A program made the translations under genes and the position numbers. From Sphingomonas folli (GTDB lineage: Bacteria > Pseudomonadota > Alphaproteobacteria > Sphingomonadales > Sphingomonadaceae): DNA of 64,000 nucleotides. The notes under the pieces are model-generated. The model ran no database searches and had not been told where the DNA came from. It worked only from the letters and a program-made list of their open reading frames with translations. Within the stretch, counting starts at the first letter, position 1, and each line of letters starts with the position of its first letter. Shown here piece by piece: positions 25,928 through 34,549 of this stretch. Where the stretch lies: the NCBI RefSeq assembly GCF_019429525.1, contig NZ_JAHXZL010000012.1, forward strand, positions 1 through 64,000. Reading direction: 5' to 3'.

Positions 25928-27088
25928 TCAGTCCTCCACCGCTTCGCTCTTGCCGAGCTCGGCCTTGAGCGTGAAGCTGCCGGTGGTCGCGATCTGTTCG
26001 CGGCCGGTGAGCCCGGAGCGGACGATCACGGTCTCGCCGGAGGCATCCCCCAGCTGGACCTGCGTCGCCTGGAAGCCCTTGGGCGTGCGCACGAACACGA
26101 CGGACTTCCCCTCGTCGGTCTGAACGGCCGTGGTCGGTACGCGGACAGCGCCGCCGCCCCCACTGCCGGTCAGCTCCACGGTCGCGGTCACGGGCTCGCC
26201 TACGCGCCATGTGCCACCGCGATTGTCCAACGTCGCGATGGATGGCACGAGGCGGGTCTGGGGATCGAGCGCAGGCGACACGAAGGTGATCCGCGCCTTC
26301 GCCTGACGCCCCGCCGCCTTCACCGTCACCACATTGCCGGGCCGGATCCTGCCGGCATCCTCCGGCTTCAGGTTGAGAGCGAGCGAGACCTGGCCGAGAT
26401 TGGCGATGCGGTAGAGTTCCGCATCGGCCGTGACCGTCTGGCCAAGGGTGACCGGGCGCGCGATGACCTGCCCGGAGATCGGCGCGGCGATGCCGAGGCG
26501 GTTCAGCCCCGCACCGCCCGCGCCGGCGGCCGACACCGTGCTCTGTGCCTGCGTCAGCGCGATCCGCGCCTCGATCGCGGCGGTCCGCGCAGCGATGAGA
26601 TCCTGTTCGGGCGACACCTTCTGGGCGAAGAGCCGCTGCTCGCGCGCCAGATTGGAGTTGGCCAGCTGGAGACGCGCGCGCGCCGCCTGGACCTCTCCCT
26701 GGATCTGCGCCGCCTCACGGCTCTCGATCACGGCGATTGTCTGGCCGCGACCGACGGTCTGTCCAAGATTGCGCGTGAGGGAGACGACGCGTCCGGCGAT
26801 GGCGGCCGAGACGACCTGCGTGCCCTGCGGATCACCCTCGATGATCGCCGGCAGCTCGATCGTGCCGGCGCCGCCGACAATCGGACGACCGATCTGGACG
26901 CCGGCGGCGGAGATCTGCTCCGAAGTCAGCGTGACGGCGTCCTTCGCAGCTCCAGCATCCCCGGCTGCGGCTGGTGCGCTGGACGCGGCTTCGTTCGTCG
27001 AGGCCTCGTTACCGACCTCCGCGCCGCCGCCGCAGCCGGAGAGGAGAAGGGCCGCGAACGCCGCACCCGCGAGATAGTAGGTCTTCAT
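25928..27088 (-). CDS. czcB: CzcB-type periplasmic adaptor lipoprotein
   Basis: A 386-residue membrane-fusion protein. It has a lipoprotein signal (GAAFAALLLSGC), then barrel-sandwich and hairpin segments (VVSAAIAGRVVSLTRNLGQTVGRGQ; EVQAARARLQLANSNLAREQRL) and the downstream lipoyl half (GIAAPISGQVIARPVTLGQTV). It connects the CzcA pump to the CzcC outer-membrane channel. The ATG at 27088 sits inside the czcC stop (TGATG). No obvious metal-binding N-terminal His cluster is present, unlike some CzcB proteins. Confidence 0.92.
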   Translation of the reverse strand: MKTYYLAGAAFAALLLSGCGGGAEVGNEASTNEAASSAPAAAGDAGAAKDAVTLTSEQISAAGVQIGRPIVGGAGTIELPAIIEGDPQGTQVVSAAIAGRVVSLTRNLGQTVGRGQTIAVIESREAAQIQGEVQAARARLQLANSNLAREQRLFAQKVSPEQDLIAARTAAIEARIALTQAQSTVSAAGAGGAGLNRLGIAAPISGQVIARPVTLGQTVTADAELYRIANLGQVSLALNLKPEDAGRIRPGNVVTVKAAGRQAKARITFVSPALDPQTRLVPSIATLDNRGGTWRVGEPVTATVELTGSGGGGAVRVPTTAVQTDEGKSVVFVRTPKGFQATQVQLGDASGETVIVRSGLTGREQIATTGSFTLKAELGKSEAVED

Positions 27089-28365
27089 CACTGGTTCCCC
27101 CCATTGGGCGCAGGTGCGGTCAGCCGCTCCAGCTGCGCTCGGGCGTTCTGGTAGTTGGCGAGGGCATCGATCGCGGCGACGCGCGTGTCGGCCAGGGTGC
27201 GTTCCGCGTCGAGCAGCTCGAGCTGCCCGAACTTGCCTTCCCGGTAGCCGATGCGCGCGATGCGTGCGGCCTCCTGCGCGGCCGCGAGTGCGGGCCCGGA
27301 GGCCGCACGCGCGGTCGTCGCCGCGTTGGAGGCTTGCGCCTGCGCGTCGGTGATCGCCTGCTCCACATCGAGTGCGGTCACACGGCGGAGGGCGTCGGCC
27401 TGCGTGCGCTGCGCGGCGGCTTGTGCGATGGCGGCCCGGCCATTGTTGAAGAGGGGTATCGGGATCGACACCGCGAGAACGGCGGCCGTGTCGTTCGTCG
27501 CCTCCAGGCGACGCAGCGCCGGGCCGATGTTTATGTCCGGCACCCTGTTGGCGCGGGCGAGACGGACACCCGCGTCCGCGATGGTGAAGTCCGCATTAGC
27601 TGCAGCCAACGCCAGGGTACCGTCCGTGCGAACCGGCGCGGCCGGCCCGTAGACGCCCGCGGCAGGCAATCGATCCAGAAGGGTGGCATCCAGAGATCCG
27701 TCGATCGGCCTTCCGATGCGGCGAGCCAGATTGGTGCGGGCCGCTTCGGACAGGCGGGTCTGCCGTTCCACGTTCGCTTCGGCGTTGATCCGCGCGACAT
27801 CGGCGCGCTGCTGCTCGAGCGGCGAAGCTCTCCCCGCCTGCACCCGGACGCTTGCGCCACGCAAGGCGTCCCCTGCGATGCGCGCCTGATCACGCGCCGT
27901 TGCGACGCGCCGTTCGGCGGCCACCGCTTCGACGTACAGCTGCGTAACCTGCAGTCTCACGTCCGCCGCGACGATCGCGGCCTGGATCTCGGCGCGGGAC
28001 AGCTGCGCGCCGGCGACGGCCAGGCGCGCTCCTCGCTTCCCCCCGAGTTCGATCGGGATGGCGACCCCGATGGTCGACTCCGCGCTTCTCACTCCCTTGT
28101 ACGGGCCGGATCCGCCGATGTTCTCGATCTGCCCCTGGAAGACGGGATTGGGACGGAGTCCCGCGACCGTGCGACCTGAACGGGCAGCCTCGACAGCGGC
28201 GCCTGCGGCATCGGCTGCAGGAGCGGAACCCCCGGCCGCGCTGACCGCCTGATCAAGCGTGTAGGTCGGCCCCACCTGCGCGATGGGCGCAGATGGTCCA
28301 ACCTGCGCCTGCGCCAACGTGGCGCAAGACGCTGCGGCCAGCATGGCCGCGATAATGCGATGCAT
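27088..28365 (-). CDS. czcC: CzcC-type outer-membrane channel
   Basis: A 425-residue TolC-like outer membrane factor with a signal peptide (AAMLAASCATLAQAQV). Long heptad-rich helices recur in two halves (GKRGARLAVAGAQLSRAEIQ; AALAAAQEAARIARIGYREGKFGQLELLDAERTLAD). The GYREGKFGQLELLDAER motif is characteristic of the family. It completes the CzcCBA tripartite efflux path. It is followed at once by czcB (overlapping stop and start). Confidence 0.92.
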   Translation of the reverse strand: MHRIIAAMLAAASCATLAQAQVGPSAPIAQVGPTYTLDQAVSAAGGSAPAADAAGAAVEAARSGRTVAGLRPNPVFQGQIENIGGSGPYKGVRSAESTIGVAIPIELGGKRGARLAVAGAQLSRAEIQAAIVAADVRLQVTQLYVEAVAAERRVATARDQARIAGDALRGASVRVQAGRASPLEQQRADVARINAEANVERQTRLSEAARTNLARRIGRPIDGSLDATLLDRLPAAGVYGPAAPVRTDGTLALAAANADFTIADAGVRLARANRVPDINIGPALRRLEATNDTAAVLAVSIPIPLFNNGRAAIAQAAAQRTQADALRRVTALDVEQAITDAQAQASNAATTARAASGPALAAAQEAARIARIGYREGKFGQLELLDAERTLADTRVAAIDALANYQNARAQLERLTAPAPNGGNQ

Positions 28366-28390
28366 GAAGATGACACTCCTGACGATGAAC

Positions 28391-28415
28391 GACGGGCGCG
28401 CTTCCGCACGCGCCC
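28391..28415 (-). repeat. Intergenic hairpin in czc transcript
   Basis: A 7-bp GC-only stem (GGGCGCG / CGCGCCC) with an 8-base loop lies between the small secreted-protein gene and czcC. No T-run follows on either strand, so it is more likely an RNA-stability or attenuation element than a full terminator. Confidence 0.45.
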
Positions 28416-28425
28416 CGATCGGTCG

Positions 28426-28794
28426 TCAGGCTTGTGGTGGCCTCAGGTGGATCTGGCCTTGCCGGCCAGCGAGCAGGAGCAATCCACCGGGGAAAGGCCG
28501 CGACTCGATCTGAGCGAGCGAAACTGCGACCTGTGGCCTCGCCGGCTGCCCGATCTCGTGACCGTGGCAGGAGCTGTGATGGTGGGGATAGCCCTTGTCG
28601 GAGTCCGACGGCACCTCATCGCCATCGCCCGCGGCATGTACGCTGAGCTCGTAGCCCGCGATGCTGCCACCCGCCACGTCGGCGGCATGAGCCATGCCTG
28701 AGAAACCGGTGAGTGCCAGCATCAGGAAGGTCAGGAAGGGCAGCACGATCCGCACGACACTGGAGCGCCTAGCATGCGCGGGCTCCGCTGTCAT
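28426..28794 (-). CDS. Small His-containing secreted protein before czcCBA (CzcI-like position)
   Basis: A 122-residue protein with a signal peptide (FLTFLMLALTGFSGMAHAAD). The mature part has a histidine/cysteine cluster (GYPHHHSSCHGHEIG), fit to bind metal in the periplasm. It occupies the place of czcI, the small periplasmic protein found ahead of czcC in other bacteria, but I see no firm sequence match. The Met at 28794 starts MTAEPAHAR; the frame opens 25 codons earlier. It is the first gene of the leftward czc unit. Confidence 0.6.
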   Translation of the reverse strand: MTAEPAHARRSSVVRIVLPFLTFLMLALTGFSGMAHAADVAGGSIAGYELSVHAAGDGDEVPSDSDKGYPHHHSSCHGHEIGQPARPQVAVSLAQIESRPFPGGLLLLAGRQGQIHLRPPQA

Positions 28795-29257
28795 CTCGAT
28801 AACTCCGCCTGGGCGACGACGATGTCGGATCGGGAGACCGAGGCTTCGACCCCGGCCAACGCCGAGCACCGGAGATAAGCGAGGTTGATCGCGAAGCCCC
28901 GTCGTCCATCCCCTCGCGAAGGGGCGGCCGGACGGACGTCAGCCCCCCCATGGCGGCGGAGCTCATCGGCGTCTCGAACGTCCCAGATGCCCATCAAAAG
29001 CGACGACGACCTAGAGGCGTCCACGTGAATGAGCGCGCCGTTCGCGCCACCTCGCTGAAGACGTCGACAACGACGATCGCTCGCCTGCCGACGAAGCGCG
29101 CCACCATCTCGGCCTTGAGCATCACGCGACGCTCCAGCGTCGCCATGGTCCGTACAAGCCGCCGTTCGAAGAGCGAGCCCGGTCCCGCGATCCTGTCGCC
29201 AAGGTCTGGAACAAGCGTCGTATGCCAAAATCGCCTCGATTCGTGCGTCCGACATCC
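28795..29257. other. Long leader between MerR promoter and first czc gene
   Basis: About 450 bases separate the probable MerR-controlled leftward promoter from the first czc gene. Short frames exist (for example a 50-codon leftward frame ending at 28994), but none has a clear ribosome site or recognisable sequence. The stretch may be a long untranslated leader or hold an undetected small gene. Confidence 0.4.
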
Positions 29258-29288
29258 CATATGAACCCTCATGTCGATAGAGGGTCAA
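29258..29288 (-). promoter_or_regulatory. MerR-type promoter/operator with 19-bp spacer
   Basis: On the minus strand, TTGACC (29288-29283) and CATATG (29263-29258) are separated by exactly 19 bases. The spacer region carries the inverted repeat ACCCTC-N9-GAGGGT (29265-29285). An over-long 19- or 20-bp spacer containing a dyad is the hallmark of MerR-activated promoters. It faces left, towards the czc genes, while the MerR gene starts nine bases to the right. Confidence 0.75.
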
Positions 29289-29296
29289 GGGGTGTC

Positions 29297-29710
29297 ATGA
29301 GGATAGGTGAGATCTCGAGGAAGACCGGTTTGAAGGTCGAGACGGTGCGCTTCTACGAAGCGGAGGGACTGATCGGTCCGCCTCTTCGAAGCGGTTCGAA
29401 CTACCGGGTGTACGACCGGAGTCACCTCGATCGGCTGTCCTTCATCAAGCGATCGCGGGATCTGGGATTCACGCTCGATCAGGTGAGGGAGCTTCTGAAG
29501 CTCGCCAACGATCCGCGGGGATCGTGCAGCGAGGTCGACGCCATCATCGAACGTCATCTGGTCGAGATCGATCGCAAGCTCGCCGATCTCGCAACGCTAC
29601 GCGATGAGGTATACCGTCGCGGCGGAGCGTGCACCGCGTCCACGATCGCCGACTGCAAGGTCATCGACGCGCTCTCCTCGCACGGATCGAAGGCAAGCTC
29701 CCGATCATAG
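29297..29710 (+). CDS. MerR-family metal regulator (CadR/PbrR-like)
   Basis: A 137-residue regulator. The winged helix-turn-helix opens MRIGEISRKTGLKVETVRFYEAEGL. The long dimerisation helix follows RERGF-like sequence SRDLGFTLDQVRELLKLA. Cysteines at 77, 112 and 120 match the C77/C112/C119 ligand pattern of CadR/PbrR/ZntR-type sensors of Cd, Pb or Zn. It probably activates the divergent promoter at 29258-29288 and so the czc operon. The tail (SSHGSKASSRS) runs up to IS3-family debris, so the C-terminus may have been altered by that insertion. Confidence 0.9.
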   Translation: MRIGEISRKTGLKVETVRFYEAEGLIGPPLRSGSNYRVYDRSHLDRLSFIKRSRDLGFTLDQVRELLKLANDPRGSCSEVDAIIERHLVEIDRKLADLATLRDEVYRRGGACTASTIADCKVIDALSSHGSKASSRS

Positions 29711-29712
29711 CA

Positions 29713-30070
29713 CGGATCTCGTCGACCCACGGCGTGCCCCGGATCATCCGGGTGAACAATGGACCAAAGTCCATCCCGAAGGCACTTGGCCGCAGGCCCG
29801 TGAGAATGGCGTTGCTTGGCTTGCAGCCGGCCGGGCAAACCTATGGACGATGCCTTCGTCGAGTCGTCCAATGGCCGCCTGCGCGACGAGTGCCTGAAAA
29901 CGCACTGGTCCGAGCCGCTGGAGCGCGCGCGGGGCAAATCGATGCCTTGTGGCGCGACGACGATGAAAGCCGTCCCCACACACCGCTTGGCTGGCTTACA
30001 CCGGTCGAACATGGTGCTGCCGCGGCCAAGACCGCGGCCGAACGAACGCCGGAAACCTATCGGTGACTTC
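29713..30070 (+). pseudogene. IS3-family transposase OrfB remnant
   Basis: The C-terminal catalytic half of an IS3-family (DDE) transposase is spread over several frames. Visible pieces are PRIIRVNNGPKS (second catalytic region, normally DNGPEF), GKPMDDAFVESSNGRLRDECLKTHW, and LWRDDDESRPHTPLGWLTPVE. At least two frame shifts and the replaced acidic residue mean it is inactive. It borders the metal block and the segment carrying the Hachiman genes. Confidence 0.85.
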
Positions 30071-30329
30071 GATGAGAAAGCGGGGGACCGTCGTCACTCA
30101 TCGAAGCCTCCATATCGCTCCTGCCACCGTCGACGGTCTCAAGGTGGGGCTTGAACAATTGGTCGACGACCAGCGGCACTCGCTGGCATGAAGTTCCCAC
30201 ATTGGCAAACCAACGCGAAAATAGCTGTGAAATCGCGGAGATCGCTCCACTTCGGCTCAGAAAGCTGCCTCGGCCTTGCCCAGTGGCGGTATCTCCAATC
30301 ATTGACGAGAACGACCAGAGATCGGGCTG

Positions 30330-31079
30330 ATGACCGCGCCAATCATTTTTGTCATGTGTTGGGTTACATTGATTTGCGCCAGCAGGACGCCTCTCGGCCG
30401 TCTTCTCAATAGGGTAGCTGTCGAGATCCCGGCCAAAGCGTTGAACCGCCTTGGGTCTGGACATGTGGCTCTGGTGGTGGTGGTGACCACATTGGTAGTC
30501 GTGCACCTTCATACCGAAGGCAGCGATCCAATCCGAATGGTGGCATTGGTTGCTCCAGACATAGTCGTGTGGCTTGCTAGCGTCGAAATCAGCGCCGTTT
30601 TTGAGGGTCTTGCCGCAGCGACGGCTGCAGCTGCGGCACTTAGTCGAGCAGGTCGACTGTCTTTTCTTATCGGCCTCCGTTCTCGCTGCTCTCGCTTTCT
30701 CAAAAGCAAGGCGAATGGCGGCAAAAAACGACGACCGCGTAAACGCAAGCCACCTGCGAACGACTATGAGGAGGGAGCGGCTTCGCGCAAGCGAGCCGAG
30801 CCGAAGCTCAGCGGCACGAGAAGGTCATCTTTGACCGTGCCATTTGAATTGAAGAACTGTACTTCTATGGAAACTTTAACTCGTGGCCCGCAGATCCAGC
30901 AGCTTACCGGCGAGTCAATCCATGCAAGTGAGGCAGCGCGCAACGCAGCAGGTCGAGATCGGCATCGTCTTCATCCCGCTCAGCGGCTACCTGCGCGCGG
31001 GGGAGACCAAGATCGAGTGGCCGCTGACTTGGCGGCGAAAAGGACCGGTCTGGAGCCTCAACAAGCGAAGATCTGCTGA
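30330..31079 (+). CDS. Hypothetical membrane protein with basic region
   Basis: A 249-residue frame. The first 130 residues have hydrophobic helices (PIIFVMCWVTLICAS, VALVVVVTTLVVVHL, IRMVALVAPDIVVWLASV). A highly basic stretch (KANGGKKRRPRKRKPP) and an acidic-basic run follow. The part after about residue 165 is less convincing and may be read-through into unrelated DNA. No family is recognised. The surrounding 30071-30329 and 31080-31335 stretches contain only fragmentary coding-like pieces (for example KRLDHIQFRYIPALKAFFSD). Confidence 0.4.
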   Translation: MTAPIIFVMCWVTLICASRTPLGRLLNRVAVEIPAKALNRLGSGHVALVVVVTTLVVVHLHTEGSDPIRMVALVAPDIVVWLASVEISAVFEGLAAATAAAAALSRAGRLSFLIGLRSRCSRFLKSKANGGKKRRPRKRKPPANDYEEGAASRKRAEPKLSGTRRSSLTVPFELKNCTSMETLTRGPQIQQLTGESIHASEAARNAAGRDRHRLHPAQRLPARGGDQDRVAADLAAKRTGLEPQQAKIC

Positions 31080-31335
31080 CGGGGAAGATTTCCCTCCCCC
31101 AACAAGATCTCCAAGCGGCTGGACCACATCCAGTTCAGGTACATTCCCGCGCTCAAGGCGTTCTTCTCCGACCTTCAGGGCAGGCTCAACGTCGTGGCAA
31201 CGAAATCACTGAAGGGACCTTGAAGGATCCAGCTGGCACCGACCAGAACCAGGCAGGAACGGCCTGTTTGCCTCGCGATGGCAGGATGGCGGGCTAATGT
31301 TGCCTTACTGGCCATAGCTGAGGCAGAACTGTCAG

Positions 31336-31488
31336 ATGTCCGATCCCAATCCGCCCACGCCGGAGGAGCTAGCGTTCCTAACAGACCAGGAGCTGCTCAC
31401 CGAATGGATGAAGACCAGGTGGGATGAGGGTGACGCGAGGATGGAGGTGCTCGCCACGGAGATCGAGCGGCGCGGGCTGGATTTCTGA
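31336..31488 (+). CDS. Small acidic hypothetical protein
   Basis: A 50-codon gene starting ATG 31336 and ending TGA 31486-31488. The product opens MSDPNPPTPEELAFL and continues with helical, strongly acidic sequence (DQELLTEWMKTRWDEGDARM). Codon third positions are GC-rich, as in real genes here. It is followed 41 bases later by another tiny gene. The function is unknown. Confidence 0.5.
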   Translation: MSDPNPPTPEELAFLTDQELLTEWMKTRWDEGDARMEVLATEIERRGLDF

Positions 31489-31528
31489 CCGCCTGGATCA
31501 CGCCACAGCGAACGAGCCTTACCTCACG

Positions 31529-31696
31529 ATGAAGATCACCTACTGCCGGCAGAACCCCAAGGCGTCGATCTGCGAGCGCGAGCAGCCACACCCGCCGGAG
31601 GTCGGCTCATACGTTGAGCTCGCCGGCATCTTCCACCAGGTTCGCCGAGTCGAACACGTCGCCAGCGAGGCGATCGCGTACGTGATGCCTGATTGA
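31529..31696 (+). CDS. Small hypothetical protein
   Basis: A 55-residue protein starting at ATG 31529 (MKITYCRQNPKASICERE), with two cysteines in the first half and a beta-rich second half (GSYVELAGIFHQVRRVEHV). The earlier in-frame start at 31424 would run through the preceding small gene. No family is recognised. Confidence 0.45.
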   Translation: MKITYCRQNPKASICEREQPHPPEVGSYVELAGIFHQVRRVEHVASEAIAYVMPD

Positions 31697-31733
31697 CAAG
31701 CGGTGTGACGCACGCGCCGCCGATTCCCAGCTT

Positions 31734-31940
31734 TCAGTTTTCGTCATCCGGCAGGATGAAGGCGGTCGACCGTGAGCGCGTCAGTTCCTGCACCGTGCGC
31801 TTTGTCTCGACCACCGCAGTGTAGACCGACGCCATTTCCAGGTGCCGCAGCTTGGCGCGCTCATCCGTCGCCCGCCTGGCATTCGCCTGCGCTGCGATCA
31901 CCCGTCGCTGGTAGTAGTGGATGGAGTGCTGATCGAGCAC
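31734..31940 (-). CDS. Small helical hypothetical protein
   Basis: A 68-residue protein (MLDQHSIHYYQRRVIAAQAN, then ATDERAKLRHLEMASVYTAV). It is helical, resembling the many small coiled proteins of sphingomonads that start with a YYxxRxxxE/Q pattern. The function is unknown. It is convergent with the two tiny genes on its left. Confidence 0.6.
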   Translation of the reverse strand: MLDQHSIHYYQRRVIAAQANARRATDERAKLRHLEMASVYTAVVETKRTVQELTRSRSTAFILPDDEN

Positions 31941-32237
31941 GACGGTTCCTAACGAGCTGACGCTGAAGACGGAAGGTGCGGGGTGCCGCTACGAGCAGGC
32001 AACTGCCACATCCCCGGCGCAAGCGCGACGAAGATGGCTGCGCCAGCCGTGTTCGTGAGGTCAACTGGCGCAGCCTGCCGGTTGTCTATACCGACACTGA
32101 TGGTTTAGCCGTCGCGTATTAAGACTTCGTGTAGGCAGATCGCCGGCGCCATCGACAAGATCGAAATTAGATCGTCGGCGAAGGTCGATTGTTAAGATTC
32201 ACTCCGTACCTCCCCGCAGCGTCATGGGAGATGCACG

Positions 32238-33683
32238 ATGATCGCCTGGTTCAGAAATCACGCACCGATACGAACCAAGTTCAAGGTCATCGTCGCCTTC
32301 CAGGTGGCTGTCGCTGCCCTCAGCCTCGGATTGATCTACATGGCGGCGGTGTCACCGCCAGCGGAGGTGTGGGACATCATGCTGGGTGGCTGCGCGATGG
32401 CATCGCTGCCGGTGTTGCTGACGTGGTTCAGCGGCAAGCTGATCAGCGACCCGTATGTCGCCACGGTGGTGCGCATGGAGGCGCTGACGACCGGCGATCT
32501 CGACAGCCCGATCCAGTTCACCGATCACCGCGACTGTGTCGGCCGCATGACACGGGCCATGCAGGTGTTCCGGCAGAACGCCGAGACGATCCGCGAGGCA
32601 GAAGCGGCTTCCGATCTGATGGTGCGTGCATTGGGCGCTGGCCTCACTCGCCTTGCCGGCGGTGATCTGTCGCTACGGCTCGAGACGCCCTTCGCACCGC
32701 ATTACGAGAGCCTGCGATGCGACTTCAACGCGGCGCTCGAGGCGGTCGCCGCCACGCTGTCGACGGTCACCACGGTTGCAAGCGGGATTAACAACGGTGC
32801 CGGTGACATCCGCCAAGCCTCGGACGACCTGTCGCGTCGCACCGAGCAGCAGGCGGCAGCACTTGAGGAGACGGCCGCTGCGATGGAGGAGATCACCTCC
32901 ACCGTTCGCCAAACCGCCGACGGAGCGGCGCGCGCCAACGCGCTGGTGTCGCAGGCGCAGAGCGAGGCGGAAGCGTCCGGCGAGGTCGTGCAGCGTGCCG
33001 TAGCCGCCATGGAGGGTATTGAGCGCACCTCAAGCGAGATCTCCGAGATCATCAGCGTCATCGACGGCATCGCCTTCCAGACCAACCTGCTCGCGCTCAA
33101 TGCCGGCGTCGAGGCGGCTCGCGCGGGTGACGCTGGCAAGGGCTTCGCTGTCGTGGCCTCCGAGGTGCGCGCCCTCGCGCAGCGTTCGGCCGATGCCGCC
33201 AAGGACGTGAAGACGCGCATCACCGCCTCGACCGAGCAGGTTGAGGTTGGCGCCAAGCTGGTGAGTGCCACCGGGAGCGCGCTCCACGGCATCATCGACC
33301 GTGTCGGTGAGATCAGCGGGATCGTGTCCGAGATCGCCGGATCCGCCGAGCGTCAGGCGATCGGGCTCAAGGAGGTCAGCACGGCTATCTCGGAGATGGA
33401 CGGTGTGACGCAGCAGAATGCCGCCATGGTCGAAGAAGCGACCGCGGCCACCCGCACGCTGGCGTCGGAAGCCGAAGAGCTCGCCCAGGAGGTTGCTAGG
33501 TTCAAGTTGGCGGCGGCCGAGCCTGCGCCTGCGGTCCCCGCCCGTGCTGCTATGCAGCCGGTCCATCAGCTGCAGGAGCGTGCCGCCCAGGCAGGCCGGC
33601 AGGCAGCGCAGGCGGTGCGGCGACAGGTTCGTGGCGGCGCAGCCGCTGCCGTGGCCGTCGATGATGATTGGTCATCGTTCTAA
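32238..33683 (+). CDS. Methyl-accepting chemotaxis protein
   Basis: A 481-residue chemoreceptor. Two transmembrane helices lie in the first 75 residues (VIVAFQVAVAALSLGLIYMAA; IMLGGCAMASLPVLLTWF) with almost no periplasmic loop, so it lacks an external ligand domain. A HAMP-like linker follows. The signalling hairpin includes ISVIDGIAFQTNLLALNAGV and GFAVVASEVRALAQRSADAA. It ends in WSSF after an acidic stretch, resembling a CheR-docking tail. GGGAG precedes the ATG. No che genes lie in the window. Confidence 0.93.
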   Translation: MIAWFRNHAPIRTKFKVIVAFQVAVAALSLGLIYMAAVSPPAEVWDIMLGGCAMASLPVLLTWFSGKLISDPYVATVVRMEALTTGDLDSPIQFTDHRDCVGRMTRAMQVFRQNAETIREAEAASDLMVRALGAGLTRLAGGDLSLRLETPFAPHYESLRCDFNAALEAVAATLSTVTTVASGINNGAGDIRQASDDLSRRTEQQAAALEETAAAMEEITSTVRQTADGAARANALVSQAQSEAEASGEVVQRAVAAMEGIERTSSEISEIISVIDGIAFQTNLLALNAGVEAARAGDAGKGFAVVASEVRALAQRSADAAKDVKTRITASTEQVEVGAKLVSATGSALHGIIDRVGEISGIVSEIAGSAERQAIGLKEVSTAISEMDGVTQQNAAMVEEATAATRTLASEAEELAQEVARFKLAAAEPAPAVPARAAMQPVHQLQERAAQAGRQAAQAVRRQVRGGAAAAVAVDDDWSSF

Positions 33684-33695
33684 GCGGCGGTGACA

Positions 33696-33899
33696 ATGGA
33701 CAGCAGCGATGATGCGGCACGCTGGGAGTGCCTGTCGCTCGACCTTGCCGAGCTTCTGCAGGCCATCAGGAGGCTGGAATGTATCGCCCAGGAGTGTGGC
33801 GCGGATCATAGCAACGTGACCGCCATCTCGGCGGCGTTGACGCCGCGAGACCAACGGCCATCGCCTCTGCCCTCAGCCGATCCCATGTCAGGCAAGTAG
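33696..33899 (+). CDS. Small hypothetical protein after chemoreceptor
   Basis: A 67-residue protein (MDSSDDAARWECLSLDLAEL, then LQAIRRLECIAQECGADHSN) starting 12 bases after the chemoreceptor stop; a GTG two codons earlier is possible. It is helical with three cysteines and could be a receptor accessory. Its 3' end overlaps the convergent gene at 33806-34144 by 94 bases, which lowers confidence in one of the two. Confidence 0.45.
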   Translation: MDSSDDAARWECLSLDLAELLQAIRRLECIAQECGADHSNVTAISAALTPRDQRPSPLPSADPMSGK

Positions 33900-34144
33900 C
33901 CACGCCAGCGCCTTCCCACGTCAGTAAGGAACTCCGCATTCACGATTTCGACAGCTCGTATGATCTGACCGCGCGCGAGCGACCTGGACACGACGAAGGT
34001 GATGAGTCGTTCTGCGACGCGGCGGTCCAACAGCCGCTGCCGGAAGAGTGACGCCGACGCCTGCAATTGAATCTGCATGTCGCGGATGGTGATGCGGACC
34101 AGGCTCGAGGCAGGATCGACGTCGAAGAAGAAGCTCGCAACCAT
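33806..34144 (-). CDS. Hypothetical protein
   Basis: A 112-residue protein opening MVASFFFDVDPASSLVRITIRDMQIQLQ, with a mixed alpha/beta look (LITFVVSRSLARGQIIRAVEIVNAEF). No family is recognised. Its C-terminal 31 codons overlap the opposite-strand gene ending at 33899. The next 405 bases (34145-34549) contain no gene that I can support. Confidence 0.45.
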   Translation of the reverse strand: MVASFFFDVDPASSLVRITIRDMQIQLQASASLFRQRLLDRRVAERLITFVVSRSLARGQIIRAVEIVNAEFLTDVGRRWRGYLPDMGSAEGRGDGRWSRGVNAAEMAVTLL

Positions 34145-34549
34145 GATGGTGCGGTGACATCATCCTTGCCGTGGATCGTTGATCTACGTCCACGAAGGGG
34201 TGCGACTGCCCATGGCGTCGAACGTTTACCTGCTTGTACGACAAACAGGTGATTGACGATGCCGAGCCACCAGGGTGGGTCGCTGCTGGCCGTTGGAAAT
34301 CATGTGTTTGGTGACACTCAGCGGGCGCGTCCCGGCTGACCCGCTTTTCGCCAGCGAGCAGGAAGCTGCCTCGCTCGTTCCGGCTTGGAGAGCCATCCAA
34401 GCGGCAAAGGGCTTTCAATCGATCCACGGTCTGTCGCCAGCGCCTCACGCGTGGATGCATGGAAACGGTGACGGCACGGTCGTGTCCGGCCTCGAACGTC
34501 GTTCAACTCATAAGCCGGGCGATCAGCCGATGCTTGCGGAACAGAGGAC

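Noticed and set aside
28994..29146. Possible 50-codon gene in the czc leader
   Set aside because: No ribosome-binding site and no recognisable sequence. Noted only as part of the leader.
29713..30070. Functional IS3 element
   Set aside because: Only the C-terminal transposase half is visible, it is frameshifted and a catalytic Asp region is altered. No terminal repeats were found.
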